Under the pieces are notes generated by a model that searched no databases, was not told the DNA's origin, and was given only the letters and a program-made list of their open reading frames with translations. DNA of 64,000 nt from Cryobacterium breve (GTDB taxonomy: Bacteria; Actinomycetota; Actinomycetes; Actinomycetales; Microbacteriaceae), in the NCBI RefSeq assembly GCF_004402375.1, contig NZ_SOGJ01000007.1, positions 90,440 through 154,439 of the forward strand, read 5' to 3'. The stretch's first letter is position 1. Every line of letters begins with the position of its first letter. Position numbers and translations under genes: made by a program. Below are positions 32,564-41,133 of the stretch, in pieces.

Positions 32564-35500
32564 CCGATTCCCCGCTGTTCTACGTTGACGGCCTGACTGA
32601 GGGCACCACCCAATGGCGCGCCGAATCGTTCCAGATGGTCAACTGGGGTGGATTCCAGGGACACCACGAGGTTGCCTTCGCGCCGACCGCCACCCTAGTG
32701 TCCGGGGCATCCGGAACCGGCAAGAGCAGCTTGCTCGATGCCTACCTCGCCTTGATGATGCCCTCGGACACCCCGTTCAACGGAGCGTCCAACGACGCCG
32801 GCTCGGGCCGCGCGCGCAGCGCCGACCAGCGCAGCCTGATGACTTATCTCAAGGGCAAGACCGACGCCAACCGGGAGGCAGGCACGGGGGAGCTGCAGGA
32901 CCAGGTGCTCCGCGGCGCCCACGAGTCCACCTGGGGTGCCCTGTCAATGACCTTCATCGACGACAACCAGCGCCGTTTCACCGTGCTGCGGGCCTACTTC
33001 GTGCCCCGCGGTGGCACCCGGTTCGCCGACGTGACCATGAAGATGGCCACGATCGACGGCTACCTCGACCTGCGCGACCTCGCTGAAGTGACCGAATCCC
33101 GATTCGACAAGCGCGCCCTGAAATCCCGGTTCCCTGAACTGGATGTCTTCGACACCTACGCGGCGTTCGCCCAGACGCTCTATACCCGCCTGGGCATCGG
33201 CGCCAACGGTGAGGGCGGCAAGGCCCTCCGGCTCCTTGCGCGCATCCAGGCCGGCCAGCAGGTCAAGACGGTCGACGGACTCTACAAGTCGATGGTGTTG
33301 GAGGAGCCGGCCACCTATGCCGCGGCGGACAAGGCCGTCGCCCACTTCGAAGATCTCGAACGCTCCTACGGGGCCATGGTCGCCGAAGCGCAGAAGGCCA
33401 AGGTGCTTGAACGCCTGCCCGACCTGCACAGCGCTTACGAGGCGGCCACCGACAAGGCCGACCTGATCGACACCTTCGGCGTGCACCGCTCGGGCGACAC
33501 CCCCTTCGTGCTCTGGCAGCTGCGCACCGAGCACACGCTGCTCGAGGGAGCCGCCGACGCCAACCGGCTGCAGCGCCGCGATACCCAATTGCGCCGAACG
33601 GCGGCACGGGATGCCGAAACCGAATTGAAAGTGCGCGTCGCCGACCTGCAGCGCCAGCAGCGCGAGAACGGTGGTGACGTTCTCGTCAGCCTGCAGAACG
33701 ATCTCGGGCAGCTCGCCGACAGACGTGATGACGTGGCCGCCGAGCGGGCGAAGTTCGGCGAGCGGGTCCAACTCCTGCAGCTGGACATCGCCTCCGTCGA
33801 CGACTTCGGCCGGGCCCGGTCCGACGCTGACAAGTTCCTGGCCGCTTTCTCCGCCGCGGAGACCGACGTGGAGAGTCGGAGGAGCGACCTGCAGCGCACC
33901 ATGTACCCCGTCGAGGAGAGCCTTCGCGCCCTGAAACAAGAGCGCCAGTTCCTGTCCGGGCGGGCGAGTCTGGTTCCCCAGCACCTGCACAGCGCGCGCC
34001 TGCTGATCGCCGAGGCATCGGGCATCCCCGCCGCGGAACTGCCCTTCCTGGCCGAGCTGATCGACCTGGCCCCCGGCGAAGAGGCCTGGCGGCAGGCGGC
34101 CGAGGTCACCCTTGCCTCCGTCTCGCGCGTCATGCTCGTCGATGAGACCCGACTGCGTGCGCTCAGCCTGGCCATCGACCCGCTGCGCATCCCGGTGCGC
34201 ATCCACTTCGAGGGGGTGCCGCTACGCGCCCACCAGGAGATCGACGGCGACCCTCGCTTCGTCTCGGGCAAGCTCGTCTTCACGGAGTCACCCTTCAGCG
34301 GCTGGGTGCAGGAGCGTCTGCAGGCGTCCAACCTCGATGCGGAGTGCGTCGCCACGGCGGCCGACCTCGTCGGGGACGGTCCACGGGTCACCCCCAGTGG
34401 GCAGACCCGCAACGGCTCCCGTGGCGCCCACGGCTGGAATAGCGACCAGAAGTCGATCATCGGATTCTCCAGCCGCACCCGCCTGATGGATATCGACGGC
34501 GAGCTGGCCCGCCTGCGACTCACGGCCGACACCCTGGCGCGTGAGGCATCCGTTCTCGGTTCGAGCCTGGCCGACCTGCGAGCCCGCAATGCGGCGCATC
34601 GGTTCGTCGCCGACGCCGTCTGGTCGGCCATCGATGTGGCGACCGCGGACGCCCGTATTGCCGACAAGCAGTCCGAACGTGAGCGCGTCCTCGCCGACAG
34701 CGACGTCTTGCGGGCGCTGAAAGACGAGGAAGAGCGCCTGGCCGCCGAGCTGGAGGCCGCCCAGAAGCGGAAGCACGCCACCGAGGGTGCGCTGCAGGCC
34801 CTCGTGACCGAGCAGGGGCGGATCGTGGACCGGCAGGATGCCGTCAGCAGCCGGCTCGATCGCATCGACCGTGACCCGGAAGCCGCCCTGCAGCTGTCGG
34901 AGGAGCACGCCATCCACCTCGACGCCCAGTTCGCGGCCGTCGCCGACCAGCACGACCTCGACGCGTTCGACGGGGCCATCAAACGACTACGCGAGCGCCT
35001 GATCGAGCAGTCCAGCCAGGACCGGGACAGCGCCGCGGGTGCCCGCAACGCCCTGATCGGAATCTTCGAGACCTTCCAGAGCCGCTGGCCTGACCCCAAT
35101 ATCGGCGTCTCGCTTGATTCCTACACGAGCTACCGGGACATCCTCGACGCCGTCTACACGCTCGGCCTGCACGAGCGCCGCCAGGAATGGAAGCGCCGCC
35201 TGGCCCTCTGGAGCGGCCAAGACCTGGTTCCCCTGGTCGGTGCCTTCACCACCTCCATCGAGGAGATCGAGGATCGACTCCGTCCCATCAACGAGATCCT
35301 CACGACCCTGCCATTCGGCGCCGGGCGCGACCGTCTTCAGATCACGCTGCGCCGCCTGCACCGCGACGATGCCACCGCGTTCCGCAAGGAACTCAAGGCG
35401 CTGTCCTCGGGATCCACGGATGCCTTGGCCGACGAGCAGACCGAGAGCCGTTTCGCCCGGCTGCAGGCCTTCATGGGTCTGATCCGCCGGGCCGCCGACG

Positions 35501-35952
35501 GGTCGCGTCAGGAGGCCACGCGTGACCTGCTGCTCGATGTGCGTCGCCATGTGGAGATCACCGCCGTGCGCACCACCCCTGAGGGCGTGGAGGTCAGCAC
35601 TTATTCCTCTCTCGGCGGCAAGAGCGGTGGCGAGTCCCAGGAGCTGGTGGCTTTCGTCGTCGGAGCAGCCCTCCGGTTCCAGCTCGGCGACGAGAGCCGC
35701 ACTCGGCCGCGCTTCGCGCCCGTCTTCCTTGACGAGGGGTTCGTGAAGTCGGACTCCGAGTTCGCGGGCCGGGCCGTGGCCGCGTGGAAGGGGCTGGGCT
35801 TCCAACTCATCATCGGCTCCCCGCTTGACAAGGTCACGGCACTCGAACCGCACATGGAACTCGTGCTCTCGATGACCAAGAACAACACCACGGGGTTCTC
35901 GTACGTCACCCCGCTCTCCTCGCCACAGCCGGTTCTACGACCCACGCCCTAG
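32560..35952 (+). CDS. jetC: Wadjet SMC-like ATPase JetC (MksB type)
   Basis: A 1130-aa SMC-family ATPase. Walker [10 protein letters not shown] at residues 49-57, two long coiled-coil arms (about 300-430 and 640-800) around a central hinge-like domain, the ABC signature [10 protein letters not shown] near 1018 and Walker B VFLDEGF near 1056. It drives loop extrusion in the JetABC complex. Starts with ATGA overlap to jetB. The family's fourth gene, jetD (DUF3322/DUF2220 Toprim nuclease), does not follow; a short unrelated protein does. The N-terminal segment before Walker A is typical for JetC. Confidence 0.93.
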   Translation: MTDSPLFYVDGLTEGTTQWRAESFQMVNWGGFQGHHEVAFAPTATLVSGASGTGKSSLLDAYLALMMPSDTPFNGASNDAGSGRARSADQRSLMTYLKGKTDANREAGTGELQDQVLRGAHESTWGALSMTFIDDNQRRFTVLRAYFVPRGGTRFADVTMKMATIDGYLDLRDLAEVTESRFDKRALKSRFPELDVFDTYAAFAQTLYTRLGIGANGEGGKALRLLARIQAGQQVKTVDGLYKSMVLEEPATYAAADKAVAHFEDLERSYGAMVAEAQKAKVLERLPDLHSAYEAATDKADLIDTFGVHRSGDTPFVLWQLRTEHTLLEGAADANRLQRRDTQLRRTAARDAETELKVRVADLQRQQRENGGDVLVSLQNDLGQLADRRDDVAAERAKFGERVQLLQLDIASVDDFGRARSDADKFLAAFSAAETDVESRRSDLQRTMYPVEESLRALKQERQFLSGRASLVPQHLHSARLLIAEASGIPAAELPFLAELIDLAPGEEAWRQAAEVTLASVSRVMLVDETRLRALSLAIDPLRIPVRIHFEGVPLRAHQEIDGDPRFVSGKLVFTESPFSGWVQERLQASNLDAECVATAADLVGDGPRVTPSGQTRNGSRGAHGWNSDQKSIIGFSSRTRLMDIDGELARLRLTADTLAREASVLGSSLADLRARNAAHRFVADAVWSAIDVATADARIADKQSERERVLADSDVLRALKDEEERLAAELEAAQKRKHATEGALQALVTEQGRIVDRQDAVSSRLDRIDRDPEAALQLSEEHAIHLDAQFAAVADQHDLDAFDGAIKRLRERLIEQSSQDRDSAAGARNALIGIFETFQSRWPDPNIGVSLDSYTSYRDILDAVYTLGLHERRQEWKRRLALWSGQDLVPLVGAFTTSIEEIEDRLRPINEILTTLPFGAGRDRLQITLRRLHRDDATAFRKELKALSSGSTDALADEQTESRFARLQAFMGLIRRAADGSRQEATRDLLLDVRRHVEITAVRTTPEGVEVSTYSSLGGKSGGESQELVAFVVGAALRFQLGDESRTRPRFAPVFLDEGFVKSDSEFAGRAVAAWKGLGFQLIIGSPLDKVTALEPHMELVLSMTKNNTTGFSYVTPLSSPQPVLRPTP

Positions 35953-36113
35953 GGTCGCGCACTGTCGGCACCGAGTTCAACCATGTGGCGTCGACCAGGA
36001 CCGATCCCCTGCTGAACCTCGCGACCGGTGCGGCACTGGTCCGTGCCGCACCGGTCGGCGTCGCCCTGGCGAAGGCCCTGATTCCGGGGCGTCCGCCCGG
36101 TAAGATTTTTAGG

Positions 36114-36671
36114 GTGACCGCTATCAGGATCATCGTCGACGAGGGGCTCAGAATCGCGCTCTCCGCCGTGCGCATGGCGGTCAAGAACGACATCATCGTG
36201 GGAGCGCTCGGCGAGCATTCGGACTACGACCCGGAGCACTACGCGGCCATGGCCCGGCACGAGCTGCACCTGCTGACTCGGCAGAACGAGGAGTACGCCC
36301 TCCGGGTGAAGAGAATGCGCAAGGAGCTGGTGAAATCGCGGTGGACCTCCGACCTTACAGACGATCAGCAGCACGACATCATCCAGCTCAGGCTGCGCCG
36401 ACGCGTGCACGAGAAGCTCGCTGACGCCCTCAAGGTCGTGGCCGCCGACGACGACAAGGTCGCGCGTCTCGTGCAGCGGGCCCAACGGGCCGCGAGTGAT
36501 GAGGTCAGCGACGCGGTGTCCTCACGCCTGATCACTTTGAACATCGATAGGCGGGATCCCGACTACGAGGAGCTCCGGGCGGCGCGCACCGAGGTGTTCC
36601 TGCACATTGACTTCGCCCTGCTGAAACTCAAGCACGACGCCGAGAGCGACGTATCCGCCAGCGACTACTGA
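36114..36671 (+). CDS. Conserved hypothetical soluble protein
   Basis: A 185-aa all-helical, charged protein (RLRRRVHEKLADALKVVAAD, DEVSDAVSSRLI, VFLHIDFALLKLKHD) with no enzymatic motif I recognise. Similar proteins seem common in Microbacteriaceae, but I cannot name a function. GTG 36114 is seven bases after a TAAGAT -10-like box and has no Shine-Dalgarno, so it is probably transcribed leaderless from its own promoter and is not part of the jet operon. It is not a JetD: no Toprim acidic motifs. Confidence 0.7.
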   Translation: MTAIRIIVDEGLRIALSAVRMAVKNDIIVGALGEHSDYDPEHYAAMARHELHLLTRQNEEYALRVKRMRKELVKSRWTSDLTDDQQHDIIQLRLRRRVHEKLADALKVVAADDDKVARLVQRAQRAASDEVSDAVSSRLITLNIDRRDPDYEELRAARTEVFLHIDFALLKLKHDAESDVSASDY

Positions 36672-36678
36672 TTCCGTC

Positions 36679-36846
36679 TCAGCTGCGGGAGAAGAGCCGC
36701 GCGAAGAAGCCGGGGGTCGGGGCGTCCTTCTCGTGGCCGCGGCATCGCTGAGCCCCCGGAACGCCTCGCATCACCTGGTCGACGTGCTGACCACAGCCGG
36801 CCCAGGTCGTTTTTCCGCACTTCTTACACGTAACTTGACGGCACAT
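36679..36846 (-). CDS. 55-aa Cys-rich protein, paralogue of the 1708 gene
   Basis: Shares 22 of the first 35 residues with the protein at 1708-1830, including Cys2, Cys7, Cys10, Cys18 and Cys35: CKKCGKTTWAGCG, HVDQVM, VP.AQRC. It adds a 20-residue tail ending GFFARLFSRS, a basic amphipathic piece that could touch a membrane or partner. An AAAGGG Shine-Dalgarno precedes ATG 36846. A perfect operator lies 35 bp upstream, the same spacing as at the first copy. Downstream neighbour on the other side is DoxX. Function unknown. Confidence 0.8.
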   Translation of the reverse strand: MCRQVTCKKCGKTTWAGCGQHVDQVMRGVPGAQRCRGHEKDAPTPGFFARLFSRS

Positions 36847-36881
36847 CCGTAGATCCCTTTCGTTGGACTCGTTTGCCAAAC

Positions 36882-36897
36882 ATACCCCATGGGGTAT
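36882..36897. promoter_or_regulatory. CsoR/CstR-type operator 5
   Basis: ATACCCCATGGGGTAT, identical to operator 2. On the minus strand its end forms TATGTT, the probable -10 of the 55-aa gene. Confidence 0.8.
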
Positions 36898-36956
36898 CAG
36901 TTTCGCATTCATGCCGGCGCCGGACGGGTTAGCGGCGCCGCCCCCGGCGTCGAACC

Positions 36957-37033
36957 AATTCGACGGAGATTTACCTGAAAATGCCCGATTCCGGGGTGTG
37001 GCGGGCCAGTTCGGGCAAAATCTCCGTCGAATT
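36957..37033. repeat. Palindromic repeat element, copy 2
   Basis: 16-bp perfect terminal inverted repeats AATTCGACGGAGATTT/complement, with an inner TGCCCGA/TCGGGCA inverted repeat. Same outer arms as copy 1 (1491) and the truncated copy at 63839. Confidence 0.9.
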
Positions 37034-37103
37034 CGTTCGCGATGCGGGACGGAACACCACGGGACGGAACACCACGGGACGGACCCCGGCCGCCGCAACC
37101 CTG

Positions 37104-37553
37104 CTAGGAGGCTGTGCGGCTCGCCCGCCAGGCGCGCCACGCTCCGGTCGCCCACAGCACCCACAGCACGAGAACGGGCTGAAACAGCAACCGGATGCCT
37201 CGGGCCATGTCCGTGTCCAGACCGAAGGAGTCCGTCTGCGTCACGAACTGGGAGATATTACCCGGGAAGATCGCCAGGAAGAACACGGCGACGACCCAGC
37301 CCACCTGCACCTGACGCCGGGCCAGCAACAGCAGCGACAGGCCCAGGGTGATCTCGACCACTCCGGAGGCGAGCACGACGAAATCGCCCTCGAGCGGCAG
37401 CCACGTGGGCACCTGGGCGAGGAACGCTTCCCGGTTCCAGGCAAGATGACTGATCCCGGCGAAGAGAAGGAAGGCGCCCAGAGCCAACCGGCCGATCAGC
37501 CGGGGGATCGAGCGTGGGGTTCGGTCGGTTGCAGTGGCAATGTCAGTGGTCAT
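37104..37553 (-). CDS. DoxX family membrane protein
   Basis: A 149-aa protein with four hydrophobic helices: LIGRLALGAFLLFAGISHL, FVVLASGVVEITLGLSLLLL, VVAVFFLAIFPGNI and LLFQPVLVLWVLWATG. DoxX relatives include subunits of thiosulfate:quinone oxidoreductase and the mycobacterial oxidoreductase complex with a sulfurtransferase. Its start overlaps the stop of the preceding 102-aa gene, so it is third in the pfkB operon. Nearness to the 55-aa Cys-rich gene is suggestive but they do not share an operon. Confidence 0.88.
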   Translation of the reverse strand: MTTDIATATDRTPRSIPRLIGRLALGAFLLFAGISHLAWNREAFLAQVPTWLPLEGDFVVLASGVVEITLGLSLLLLARRQVQVGWVVAVFFLAIFPGNISQFVTQTDSFGLDTDMARGIRLLFQPVLVLWVLWATGAWRAWRASRTAS

Positions 37554-37858
37554 GCGTCGACCTTAGCTGCGATTTCGGCGTCGGTCCGAGCGTTGAAGAT
37601 GCCCCACATCACGTGCGTCGGGCCGCTGCCGTCGCTGTTGGGGGCCGCGGCCCTGCTGACCCAGCGCTCCGCGGCTGCGGTGGCGCCAAGGGCGGCCAGG
37701 GACGGGGCGATGCGTGTCTTGCGCATCGTGCCGGCCATAACCCGGCCGTCGGCAGCGAGCCGCCAACTGCGGCTGGCGGCGAGCACCTGCCCGACCTCCT
37801 CGTCGGTGAGCCAGCGGGAAAAGCTGCGGCTGGGCGCAACGATTGCGGTGAGCCTCAT
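37550..37858 (-). CDS. Hypothetical 102-aa protein
   Basis: Overlaps pfkB by four bases (ATGA) upstream and doxX by a few bases downstream, so it is clearly a translated middle gene of a three-gene operon. Content: SFSRWLTDEEVGQVLAASRSW, MRKTRIAPSLAALGATAAAERWV, then a Gly-Ser-Pro loop and FNARTDAEIAAKVDA. No domain recognised and no membrane segment. Confidence 0.6.
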   Translation of the reverse strand: MRLTAIVAPSRSFSRWLTDEEVGQVLAASRSWRLAADGRVMAGTMRKTRIAPSLAALGATAAAERWVSRAAAPNSDGSGPTHVMWGIFNARTDAEIAAKVDA

Positions 37859-38814
37859 GCGCGTGCCAGCAGCTCGGCCTCGAGGCGCTCCACGTCGGCG
37901 CGGTGGCAGAGTTCGGTCGCCGGCGTCATCGCTGTCGCGGTACCGGCGGCAACGGCGGCCCGGAAAGCCCGGTCCACCGGGTGCCCCTGCGCCATCCTGA
38001 GCACGAAGGCGCCGAGGAAGCTGTCGCCGGCACCGACGGTGCTCTGCACCGTGACCTGCGGCACCCCGAGACGGATGATCCCACTCTTCGAAGCGAGCAC
38101 CGCACCCGCTCCGCCTAGTGTCAGTGCCACAATCTGCGCCGACCCGCGGGCGACGAGCTCGACGGCCGCGTCGATCTTGCTCTGTTCGGTGTCGAGGGTT
38201 GCGCCGACAAGCTCGCCCAGCTCCCGCCCGCTTGGTTTGACCAGGTAGACGCCCTCCGTGAGCGCCGCCGCGAGCGCCGGGCCGGATGTGTCCACGACAC
38301 AGTGGGCGTCGCGCTCGTGTGCGAGCCGGGTGACGCGGGCATAGAAGTCGTCCGGAACTCCCGGCGGCAGGCTTCCACTGGCGACCACGTACCCGCCCAC
38401 CGGAATTGACTCCTCGACGACGGCGAGGCAGGCTCGCCACTCGGTCTCACTGAGCTCTGGACCCTTCAGCACAAAGCGGAACTGCTTGCCTGTCCCCGTC
38501 TCGTCGACGGTGAAGCTCTCGCGAGTGCTTCCCTGGATCGGCACCGCCACGGTCGGGATGCGTTCGGCTTCGATCAACCGACGGAAGGCCTCCCCGGTCG
38601 GTCCGCCGGCGGTGTACACGGCCAGAGCTTGCCCGCCGAGCCGTTGCACCACCCGGGCGACGTTCACGCCGCCGCCGCCCGGGTCGAGGCGAGAACGGCC
38701 ACAGCGCATCTTGTGCTCGCTGACCACCTGCTCGGTCGACGTGCTCACATCCAGAGCGGGGTTGACGGTGAGAGTGAGAATCGGTCGCAGAGCAGGTGCC
38801 CGGGAGTCGTCCAT
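37855..38814 (-). CDS. pfkB: 6-phosphofructokinase II (PfkB/ribokinase family)
   Basis: A 319-aa sugar kinase. Sequence runs parallel to E. coli PfkB: LTLTVNPALD, PGGGGVNVARVV, AGGPTGEAFR, SGSLPPGVPDDF, VKPSGRELGELV and the anion hole STVGAGDSFLGAF with catalytic Asp. Likely phosphorylates fructose-6-phosphate (or tagatose-6-phosphate) with ATP. Start ATG 38814 has GGAGG only one base away; an upstream start would add 24 residues of no family similarity, so 38814 is kept. Leads an operon with the 102-aa and DoxX genes. Confidence 0.88.
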   Translation of the reverse strand: MDDSRAPALRPILTLTVNPALDVSTSTEQVVSEHKMRCGRSRLDPGGGGVNVARVVQRLGGQALAVYTAGGPTGEAFRRLIEAERIPTVAVPIQGSTRESFTVDETGTGKQFRFVLKGPELSETEWRACLAVVEESIPVGGYVVASGSLPPGVPDDFYARVTRLAHERDAHCVVDTSGPALAAALTEGVYLVKPSGRELGELVGATLDTEQSKIDAAVELVARGSAQIVALTLGGAGAVLASKSGIIRLGVPQVTVQSTVGAGDSFLGAFVLRMAQGHPVDRAFRAAVAAGTATAMTPATELCHRADVERLEAELLARA

Positions 38815-38910
38815 GCCTCCAGCGTAGAAGACTTCCGGGAATGCCTCGTGTTGGATCGGGGTCAGGCCGATAATCAGAGCATTCACCCACCGAATTCAGG
38901 AGGTTCCACC

Positions 38911-39324
38911 ATGTCGACAACGCTCAACCCCTACCTCGGATTCCGCGACAACGCCAGGGACGCGATGGAGTTCTACCAGAGCGTCTTCGGCGGGGCGCTG
39001 ACTCTCAGCACCTTCGCCGAGTTCCAAGCCAGTGACGATCCGACCGAGCAGGACAAGATCATGCACGCCATGCTCAGCACCGACAGCGGTTTGGTCCTGA
39101 TGGGCTCCGATACGCCGAACCGGATGGAATTCCGGCCGGGCACCAACTACTCCGTGTCACTCAGCGGCGACGAGGAGTCGGTGCTGCATGGCTATTGGGA
39201 CAGGCTGTCGGCCGAAGGCACCACCGTCATGCCGCTGTCGCCCTCGCCGTGGGGTGACAGTTTCGGCATCTGCGTCGACAGATTCGGCGTGAGCTGGATG
39301 GTCAACATCGCCGTACCGGCCTAG
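38911..39324 (+). CDS. VOC-family PhnB-like protein
   Basis: A 137-aa VOC-fold protein of the PhnB/3-demethylubiquinone-like group: NPYLGFRDNARDAMEFYQSV, FGGALTLSTF, DKIMHAMLSTDSGLVLMGSD and a C-terminal SPWGDSFGICVDRFGVSWMV. Members are often metal-free or bind small substrates; function unknown. Strong AGGAGG seven bases before ATG 38911. Divergent from pfkB. Confidence 0.88.
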   Translation: MSTTLNPYLGFRDNARDAMEFYQSVFGGALTLSTFAEFQASDDPTEQDKIMHAMLSTDSGLVLMGSDTPNRMEFRPGTNYSVSLSGDEESVLHGYWDRLSAEGTTVMPLSPSPWGDSFGICVDRFGVSWMVNIAVPA

Positions 39325-39335
39325 ATCCGCGACGG

Positions 39336-40331
39336 ATGGAGATCAAGCTGCCCCGTCTCGCGATGAACGACGTCGCCTATATGCGGGAGACCGTGTTCTA
39401 CGAGGGGCCCCGTTTTCGCGAGCGGGTCAGCCGGTTCTGGATTCTGCTCGTCCTGGCGTCGGTGATCGCCGCCGCCGGCGTCGCCTCCGATTCAACGGCG
39501 ACCGTGATCGGGGCGATGATCATCGCCCCGCTGATGGTTCCGATCCAGGGCACTATGCTTGCCACGGTCCTCGGAGACCCGACGAATCTCAGCCGTTCGA
39601 TCGGCCTGATGCTGGCGGGGGCGGCCGCCGCCGTCGGCATTGCCGTGCTGGTCGGGCTGCTGCTGCCCGTCGACGTGGTGGCCGAGAACAACTCGCAGGT
39701 CGCGGCCCGGGTGCATCCCCGTCTGATCGACCTTCTCGCGGCCCTGGGTACAGGGGTGGTCGGTTCGATTGCCTTGGTGCGCCGGGACATCTCCGACGCC
39801 CTGCCCGGGGTGGCCATCGCGATCTCTCTGGTGCCGCCCCTCTCGGTGGTGGGCTTCACCCTCGAGGCTGGGGCTCTGCTGCAATCGATCGGCGCGCTGC
39901 TCCTCTTCATGACGAATGTGGCGGCGATCCTCGGCACCGGCATCGTCGTGATGGCCCTCTACGGAGTCAACCGCCTGGGCGAGGCCCCGGCCACCCAGCG
40001 GGGGCGCCGCACGCATCGCCGCAACGCAATCCTGGTCGCCGCCGCCATGGCCGTGATCGTCCTCGTGCCTCTGAGCGTGTCGAGCGTGAGCGTGACCCGC
40101 TCGAGCCTGTTCGAAGCATCCGTGCAGTCGGTGTCAGAGCGCTGGGCAACGGATGCAGGCTGGCGGCTGGAGCACGTGACAACCGCTCCCGACAACACGG
40201 TTGTCGTCAGCGTGGAGGGACCCCTCCCGCTGCCGGACACGACCCTGCTGGAGCAGGCACTGCGCTCCGGCGGACTCAACCCCAGGCAGGTGCGGGTCGT
40301 GCTGGTTCCCGCCTATACCGTCGACTACTGA
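39336..40331 (+). CDS. DUF389 membrane protein
   Basis: A 331-aa protein with a cytosolic N-terminus, six or so hydrophobic helices, and the DUF389 pattern SVIAAAGVASDSTATVIGAMIIAPLM, VALVRRDISDALPGVAIAISLVPPL and GIVVMALYGVNR. C-terminal 90 residues after a last helix form a soluble domain. Function of the family is unknown. Starts 11 bp after the VOC gene, probably co-transcribed. Confidence 0.88.
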   Translation: MEIKLPRLAMNDVAYMRETVFYEGPRFRERVSRFWILLVLASVIAAAGVASDSTATVIGAMIIAPLMVPIQGTMLATVLGDPTNLSRSIGLMLAGAAAAVGIAVLVGLLLPVDVVAENNSQVAARVHPRLIDLLAALGTGVVGSIALVRRDISDALPGVAIAISLVPPLSVVGFTLEAGALLQSIGALLLFMTNVAAILGTGIVVMALYGVNRLGEAPATQRGRRTHRRNAILVAAAMAVIVLVPLSVSSVSVTRSSLFEASVQSVSERWATDAGWRLEHVTTAPDNTVVVSVEGPLPLPDTTLLEQALRSGGLNPRQVRVVLVPAYTVDY

Positions 40332-40357
40332 TTTCGGGCCGACGCTACGATGAGGCT

Positions 40358-41089
40358 GTGAAGCCCTTCCTGCTGCTGGCCACCCGTTCCGAGGATGAGG
40401 CCGCCGATGACGAGTACGCCGGTTTCCTCGAGGCCGGGGGGCTGACGCCCGAGCAGCTGCACCGGGTGCGGCTCGAGGCCGGTCCGATGCCGTCGATCGA
40501 CCTGGACGCGTACTCGGGCATCATCGTGGGCGGCAGCCCCTTCAACGCGAGCGATGCCCCCGCGGTCAAGTCGCCCGTACAGCTCCGCGTCGAGCGTGAG
40601 CTGGCTGAACTCCTCGACCGGGTTCTGGCCAGGGACTTCCCGTTCCTCGGCGCCTGCTACGGCGTGGGGCTGATCACGAGCCACCTGCGCGGCACGCTCG
40701 ACGGAACCTGGTCGGAGGAGGCCGGCCCGACCTGGATCTCGCTCACCGATGCCGGGGCATCCGACCAGTTGTTCGGTCGGCTCGCACCGAGCTTCGAAGC
40801 CTTCGTCGGCCACAAGGAGGCGTGTTCGATGCTCCCCGACGGGGCCGTGCTGCTCGCCACCGGGCAGAACTGTCCCGTGCAGGCGTTCCGGGTCGGCCGA
40901 AACGTCTATGCGACGCAGTTCCACCCCGAGCTCACCAATGCGGGCATCCTGACCCGCATCCGCATCTACCGGGAGTACGGCTACTTCGATCCCGATGCCA
41001 TGGAAGACGTCATCGCCGCCATCGACGCCTCCATTGTCACCGAACCGGCCAACCTGATGAAGGCGTTCGTCGAGCGCTTCGGTCGGTGA
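40358..41089 (+). CDS. Class I glutamine amidotransferase domain protein
   Basis: A 243-aa stand-alone GATase1 domain of the GMP-synthase type. GIIVGGSPFNASD precedes the elbow FPFLGACYGVGLITSHLRG with the nucleophile Cys; the catalytic His/Glu appear in TQFHPELTNAG. Such proteins release ammonia from glutamine or hydrolyse gamma-glutamyl bonds; the partner is unknown. GTG 40358 start, 26 bp after the DUF389 stop. Confidence 0.88.
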   Translation: MKPFLLLATRSEDEAADDEYAGFLEAGGLTPEQLHRVRLEAGPMPSIDLDAYSGIIVGGSPFNASDAPAVKSPVQLRVERELAELLDRVLARDFPFLGACYGVGLITSHLRGTLDGTWSEEAGPTWISLTDAGASDQLFGRLAPSFEAFVGHKEACSMLPDGAVLLATGQNCPVQAFRVGRNVYATQFHPELTNAGILTRIRIYREYGYFDPDAMEDVIAAIDASIVTEPANLMKAFVERFGR

Positions 41090-41133
41090 GCCGGGCGCCG
41101 GTTCGGGGCAGGGACCGCACTTAGAGTGGATCC

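Noticed and set aside
32944..34206. A 420-codon open frame antisense to jetC
   Set aside because: Shadow of the SMC coiled-coil coding sequence.
35953..36113. Possible N-terminal extension of the hypothetical gene after jetC, or a jetD start
   Set aside because: The extension has no start signal and a -10-like box sits inside it; nothing matches JetD.
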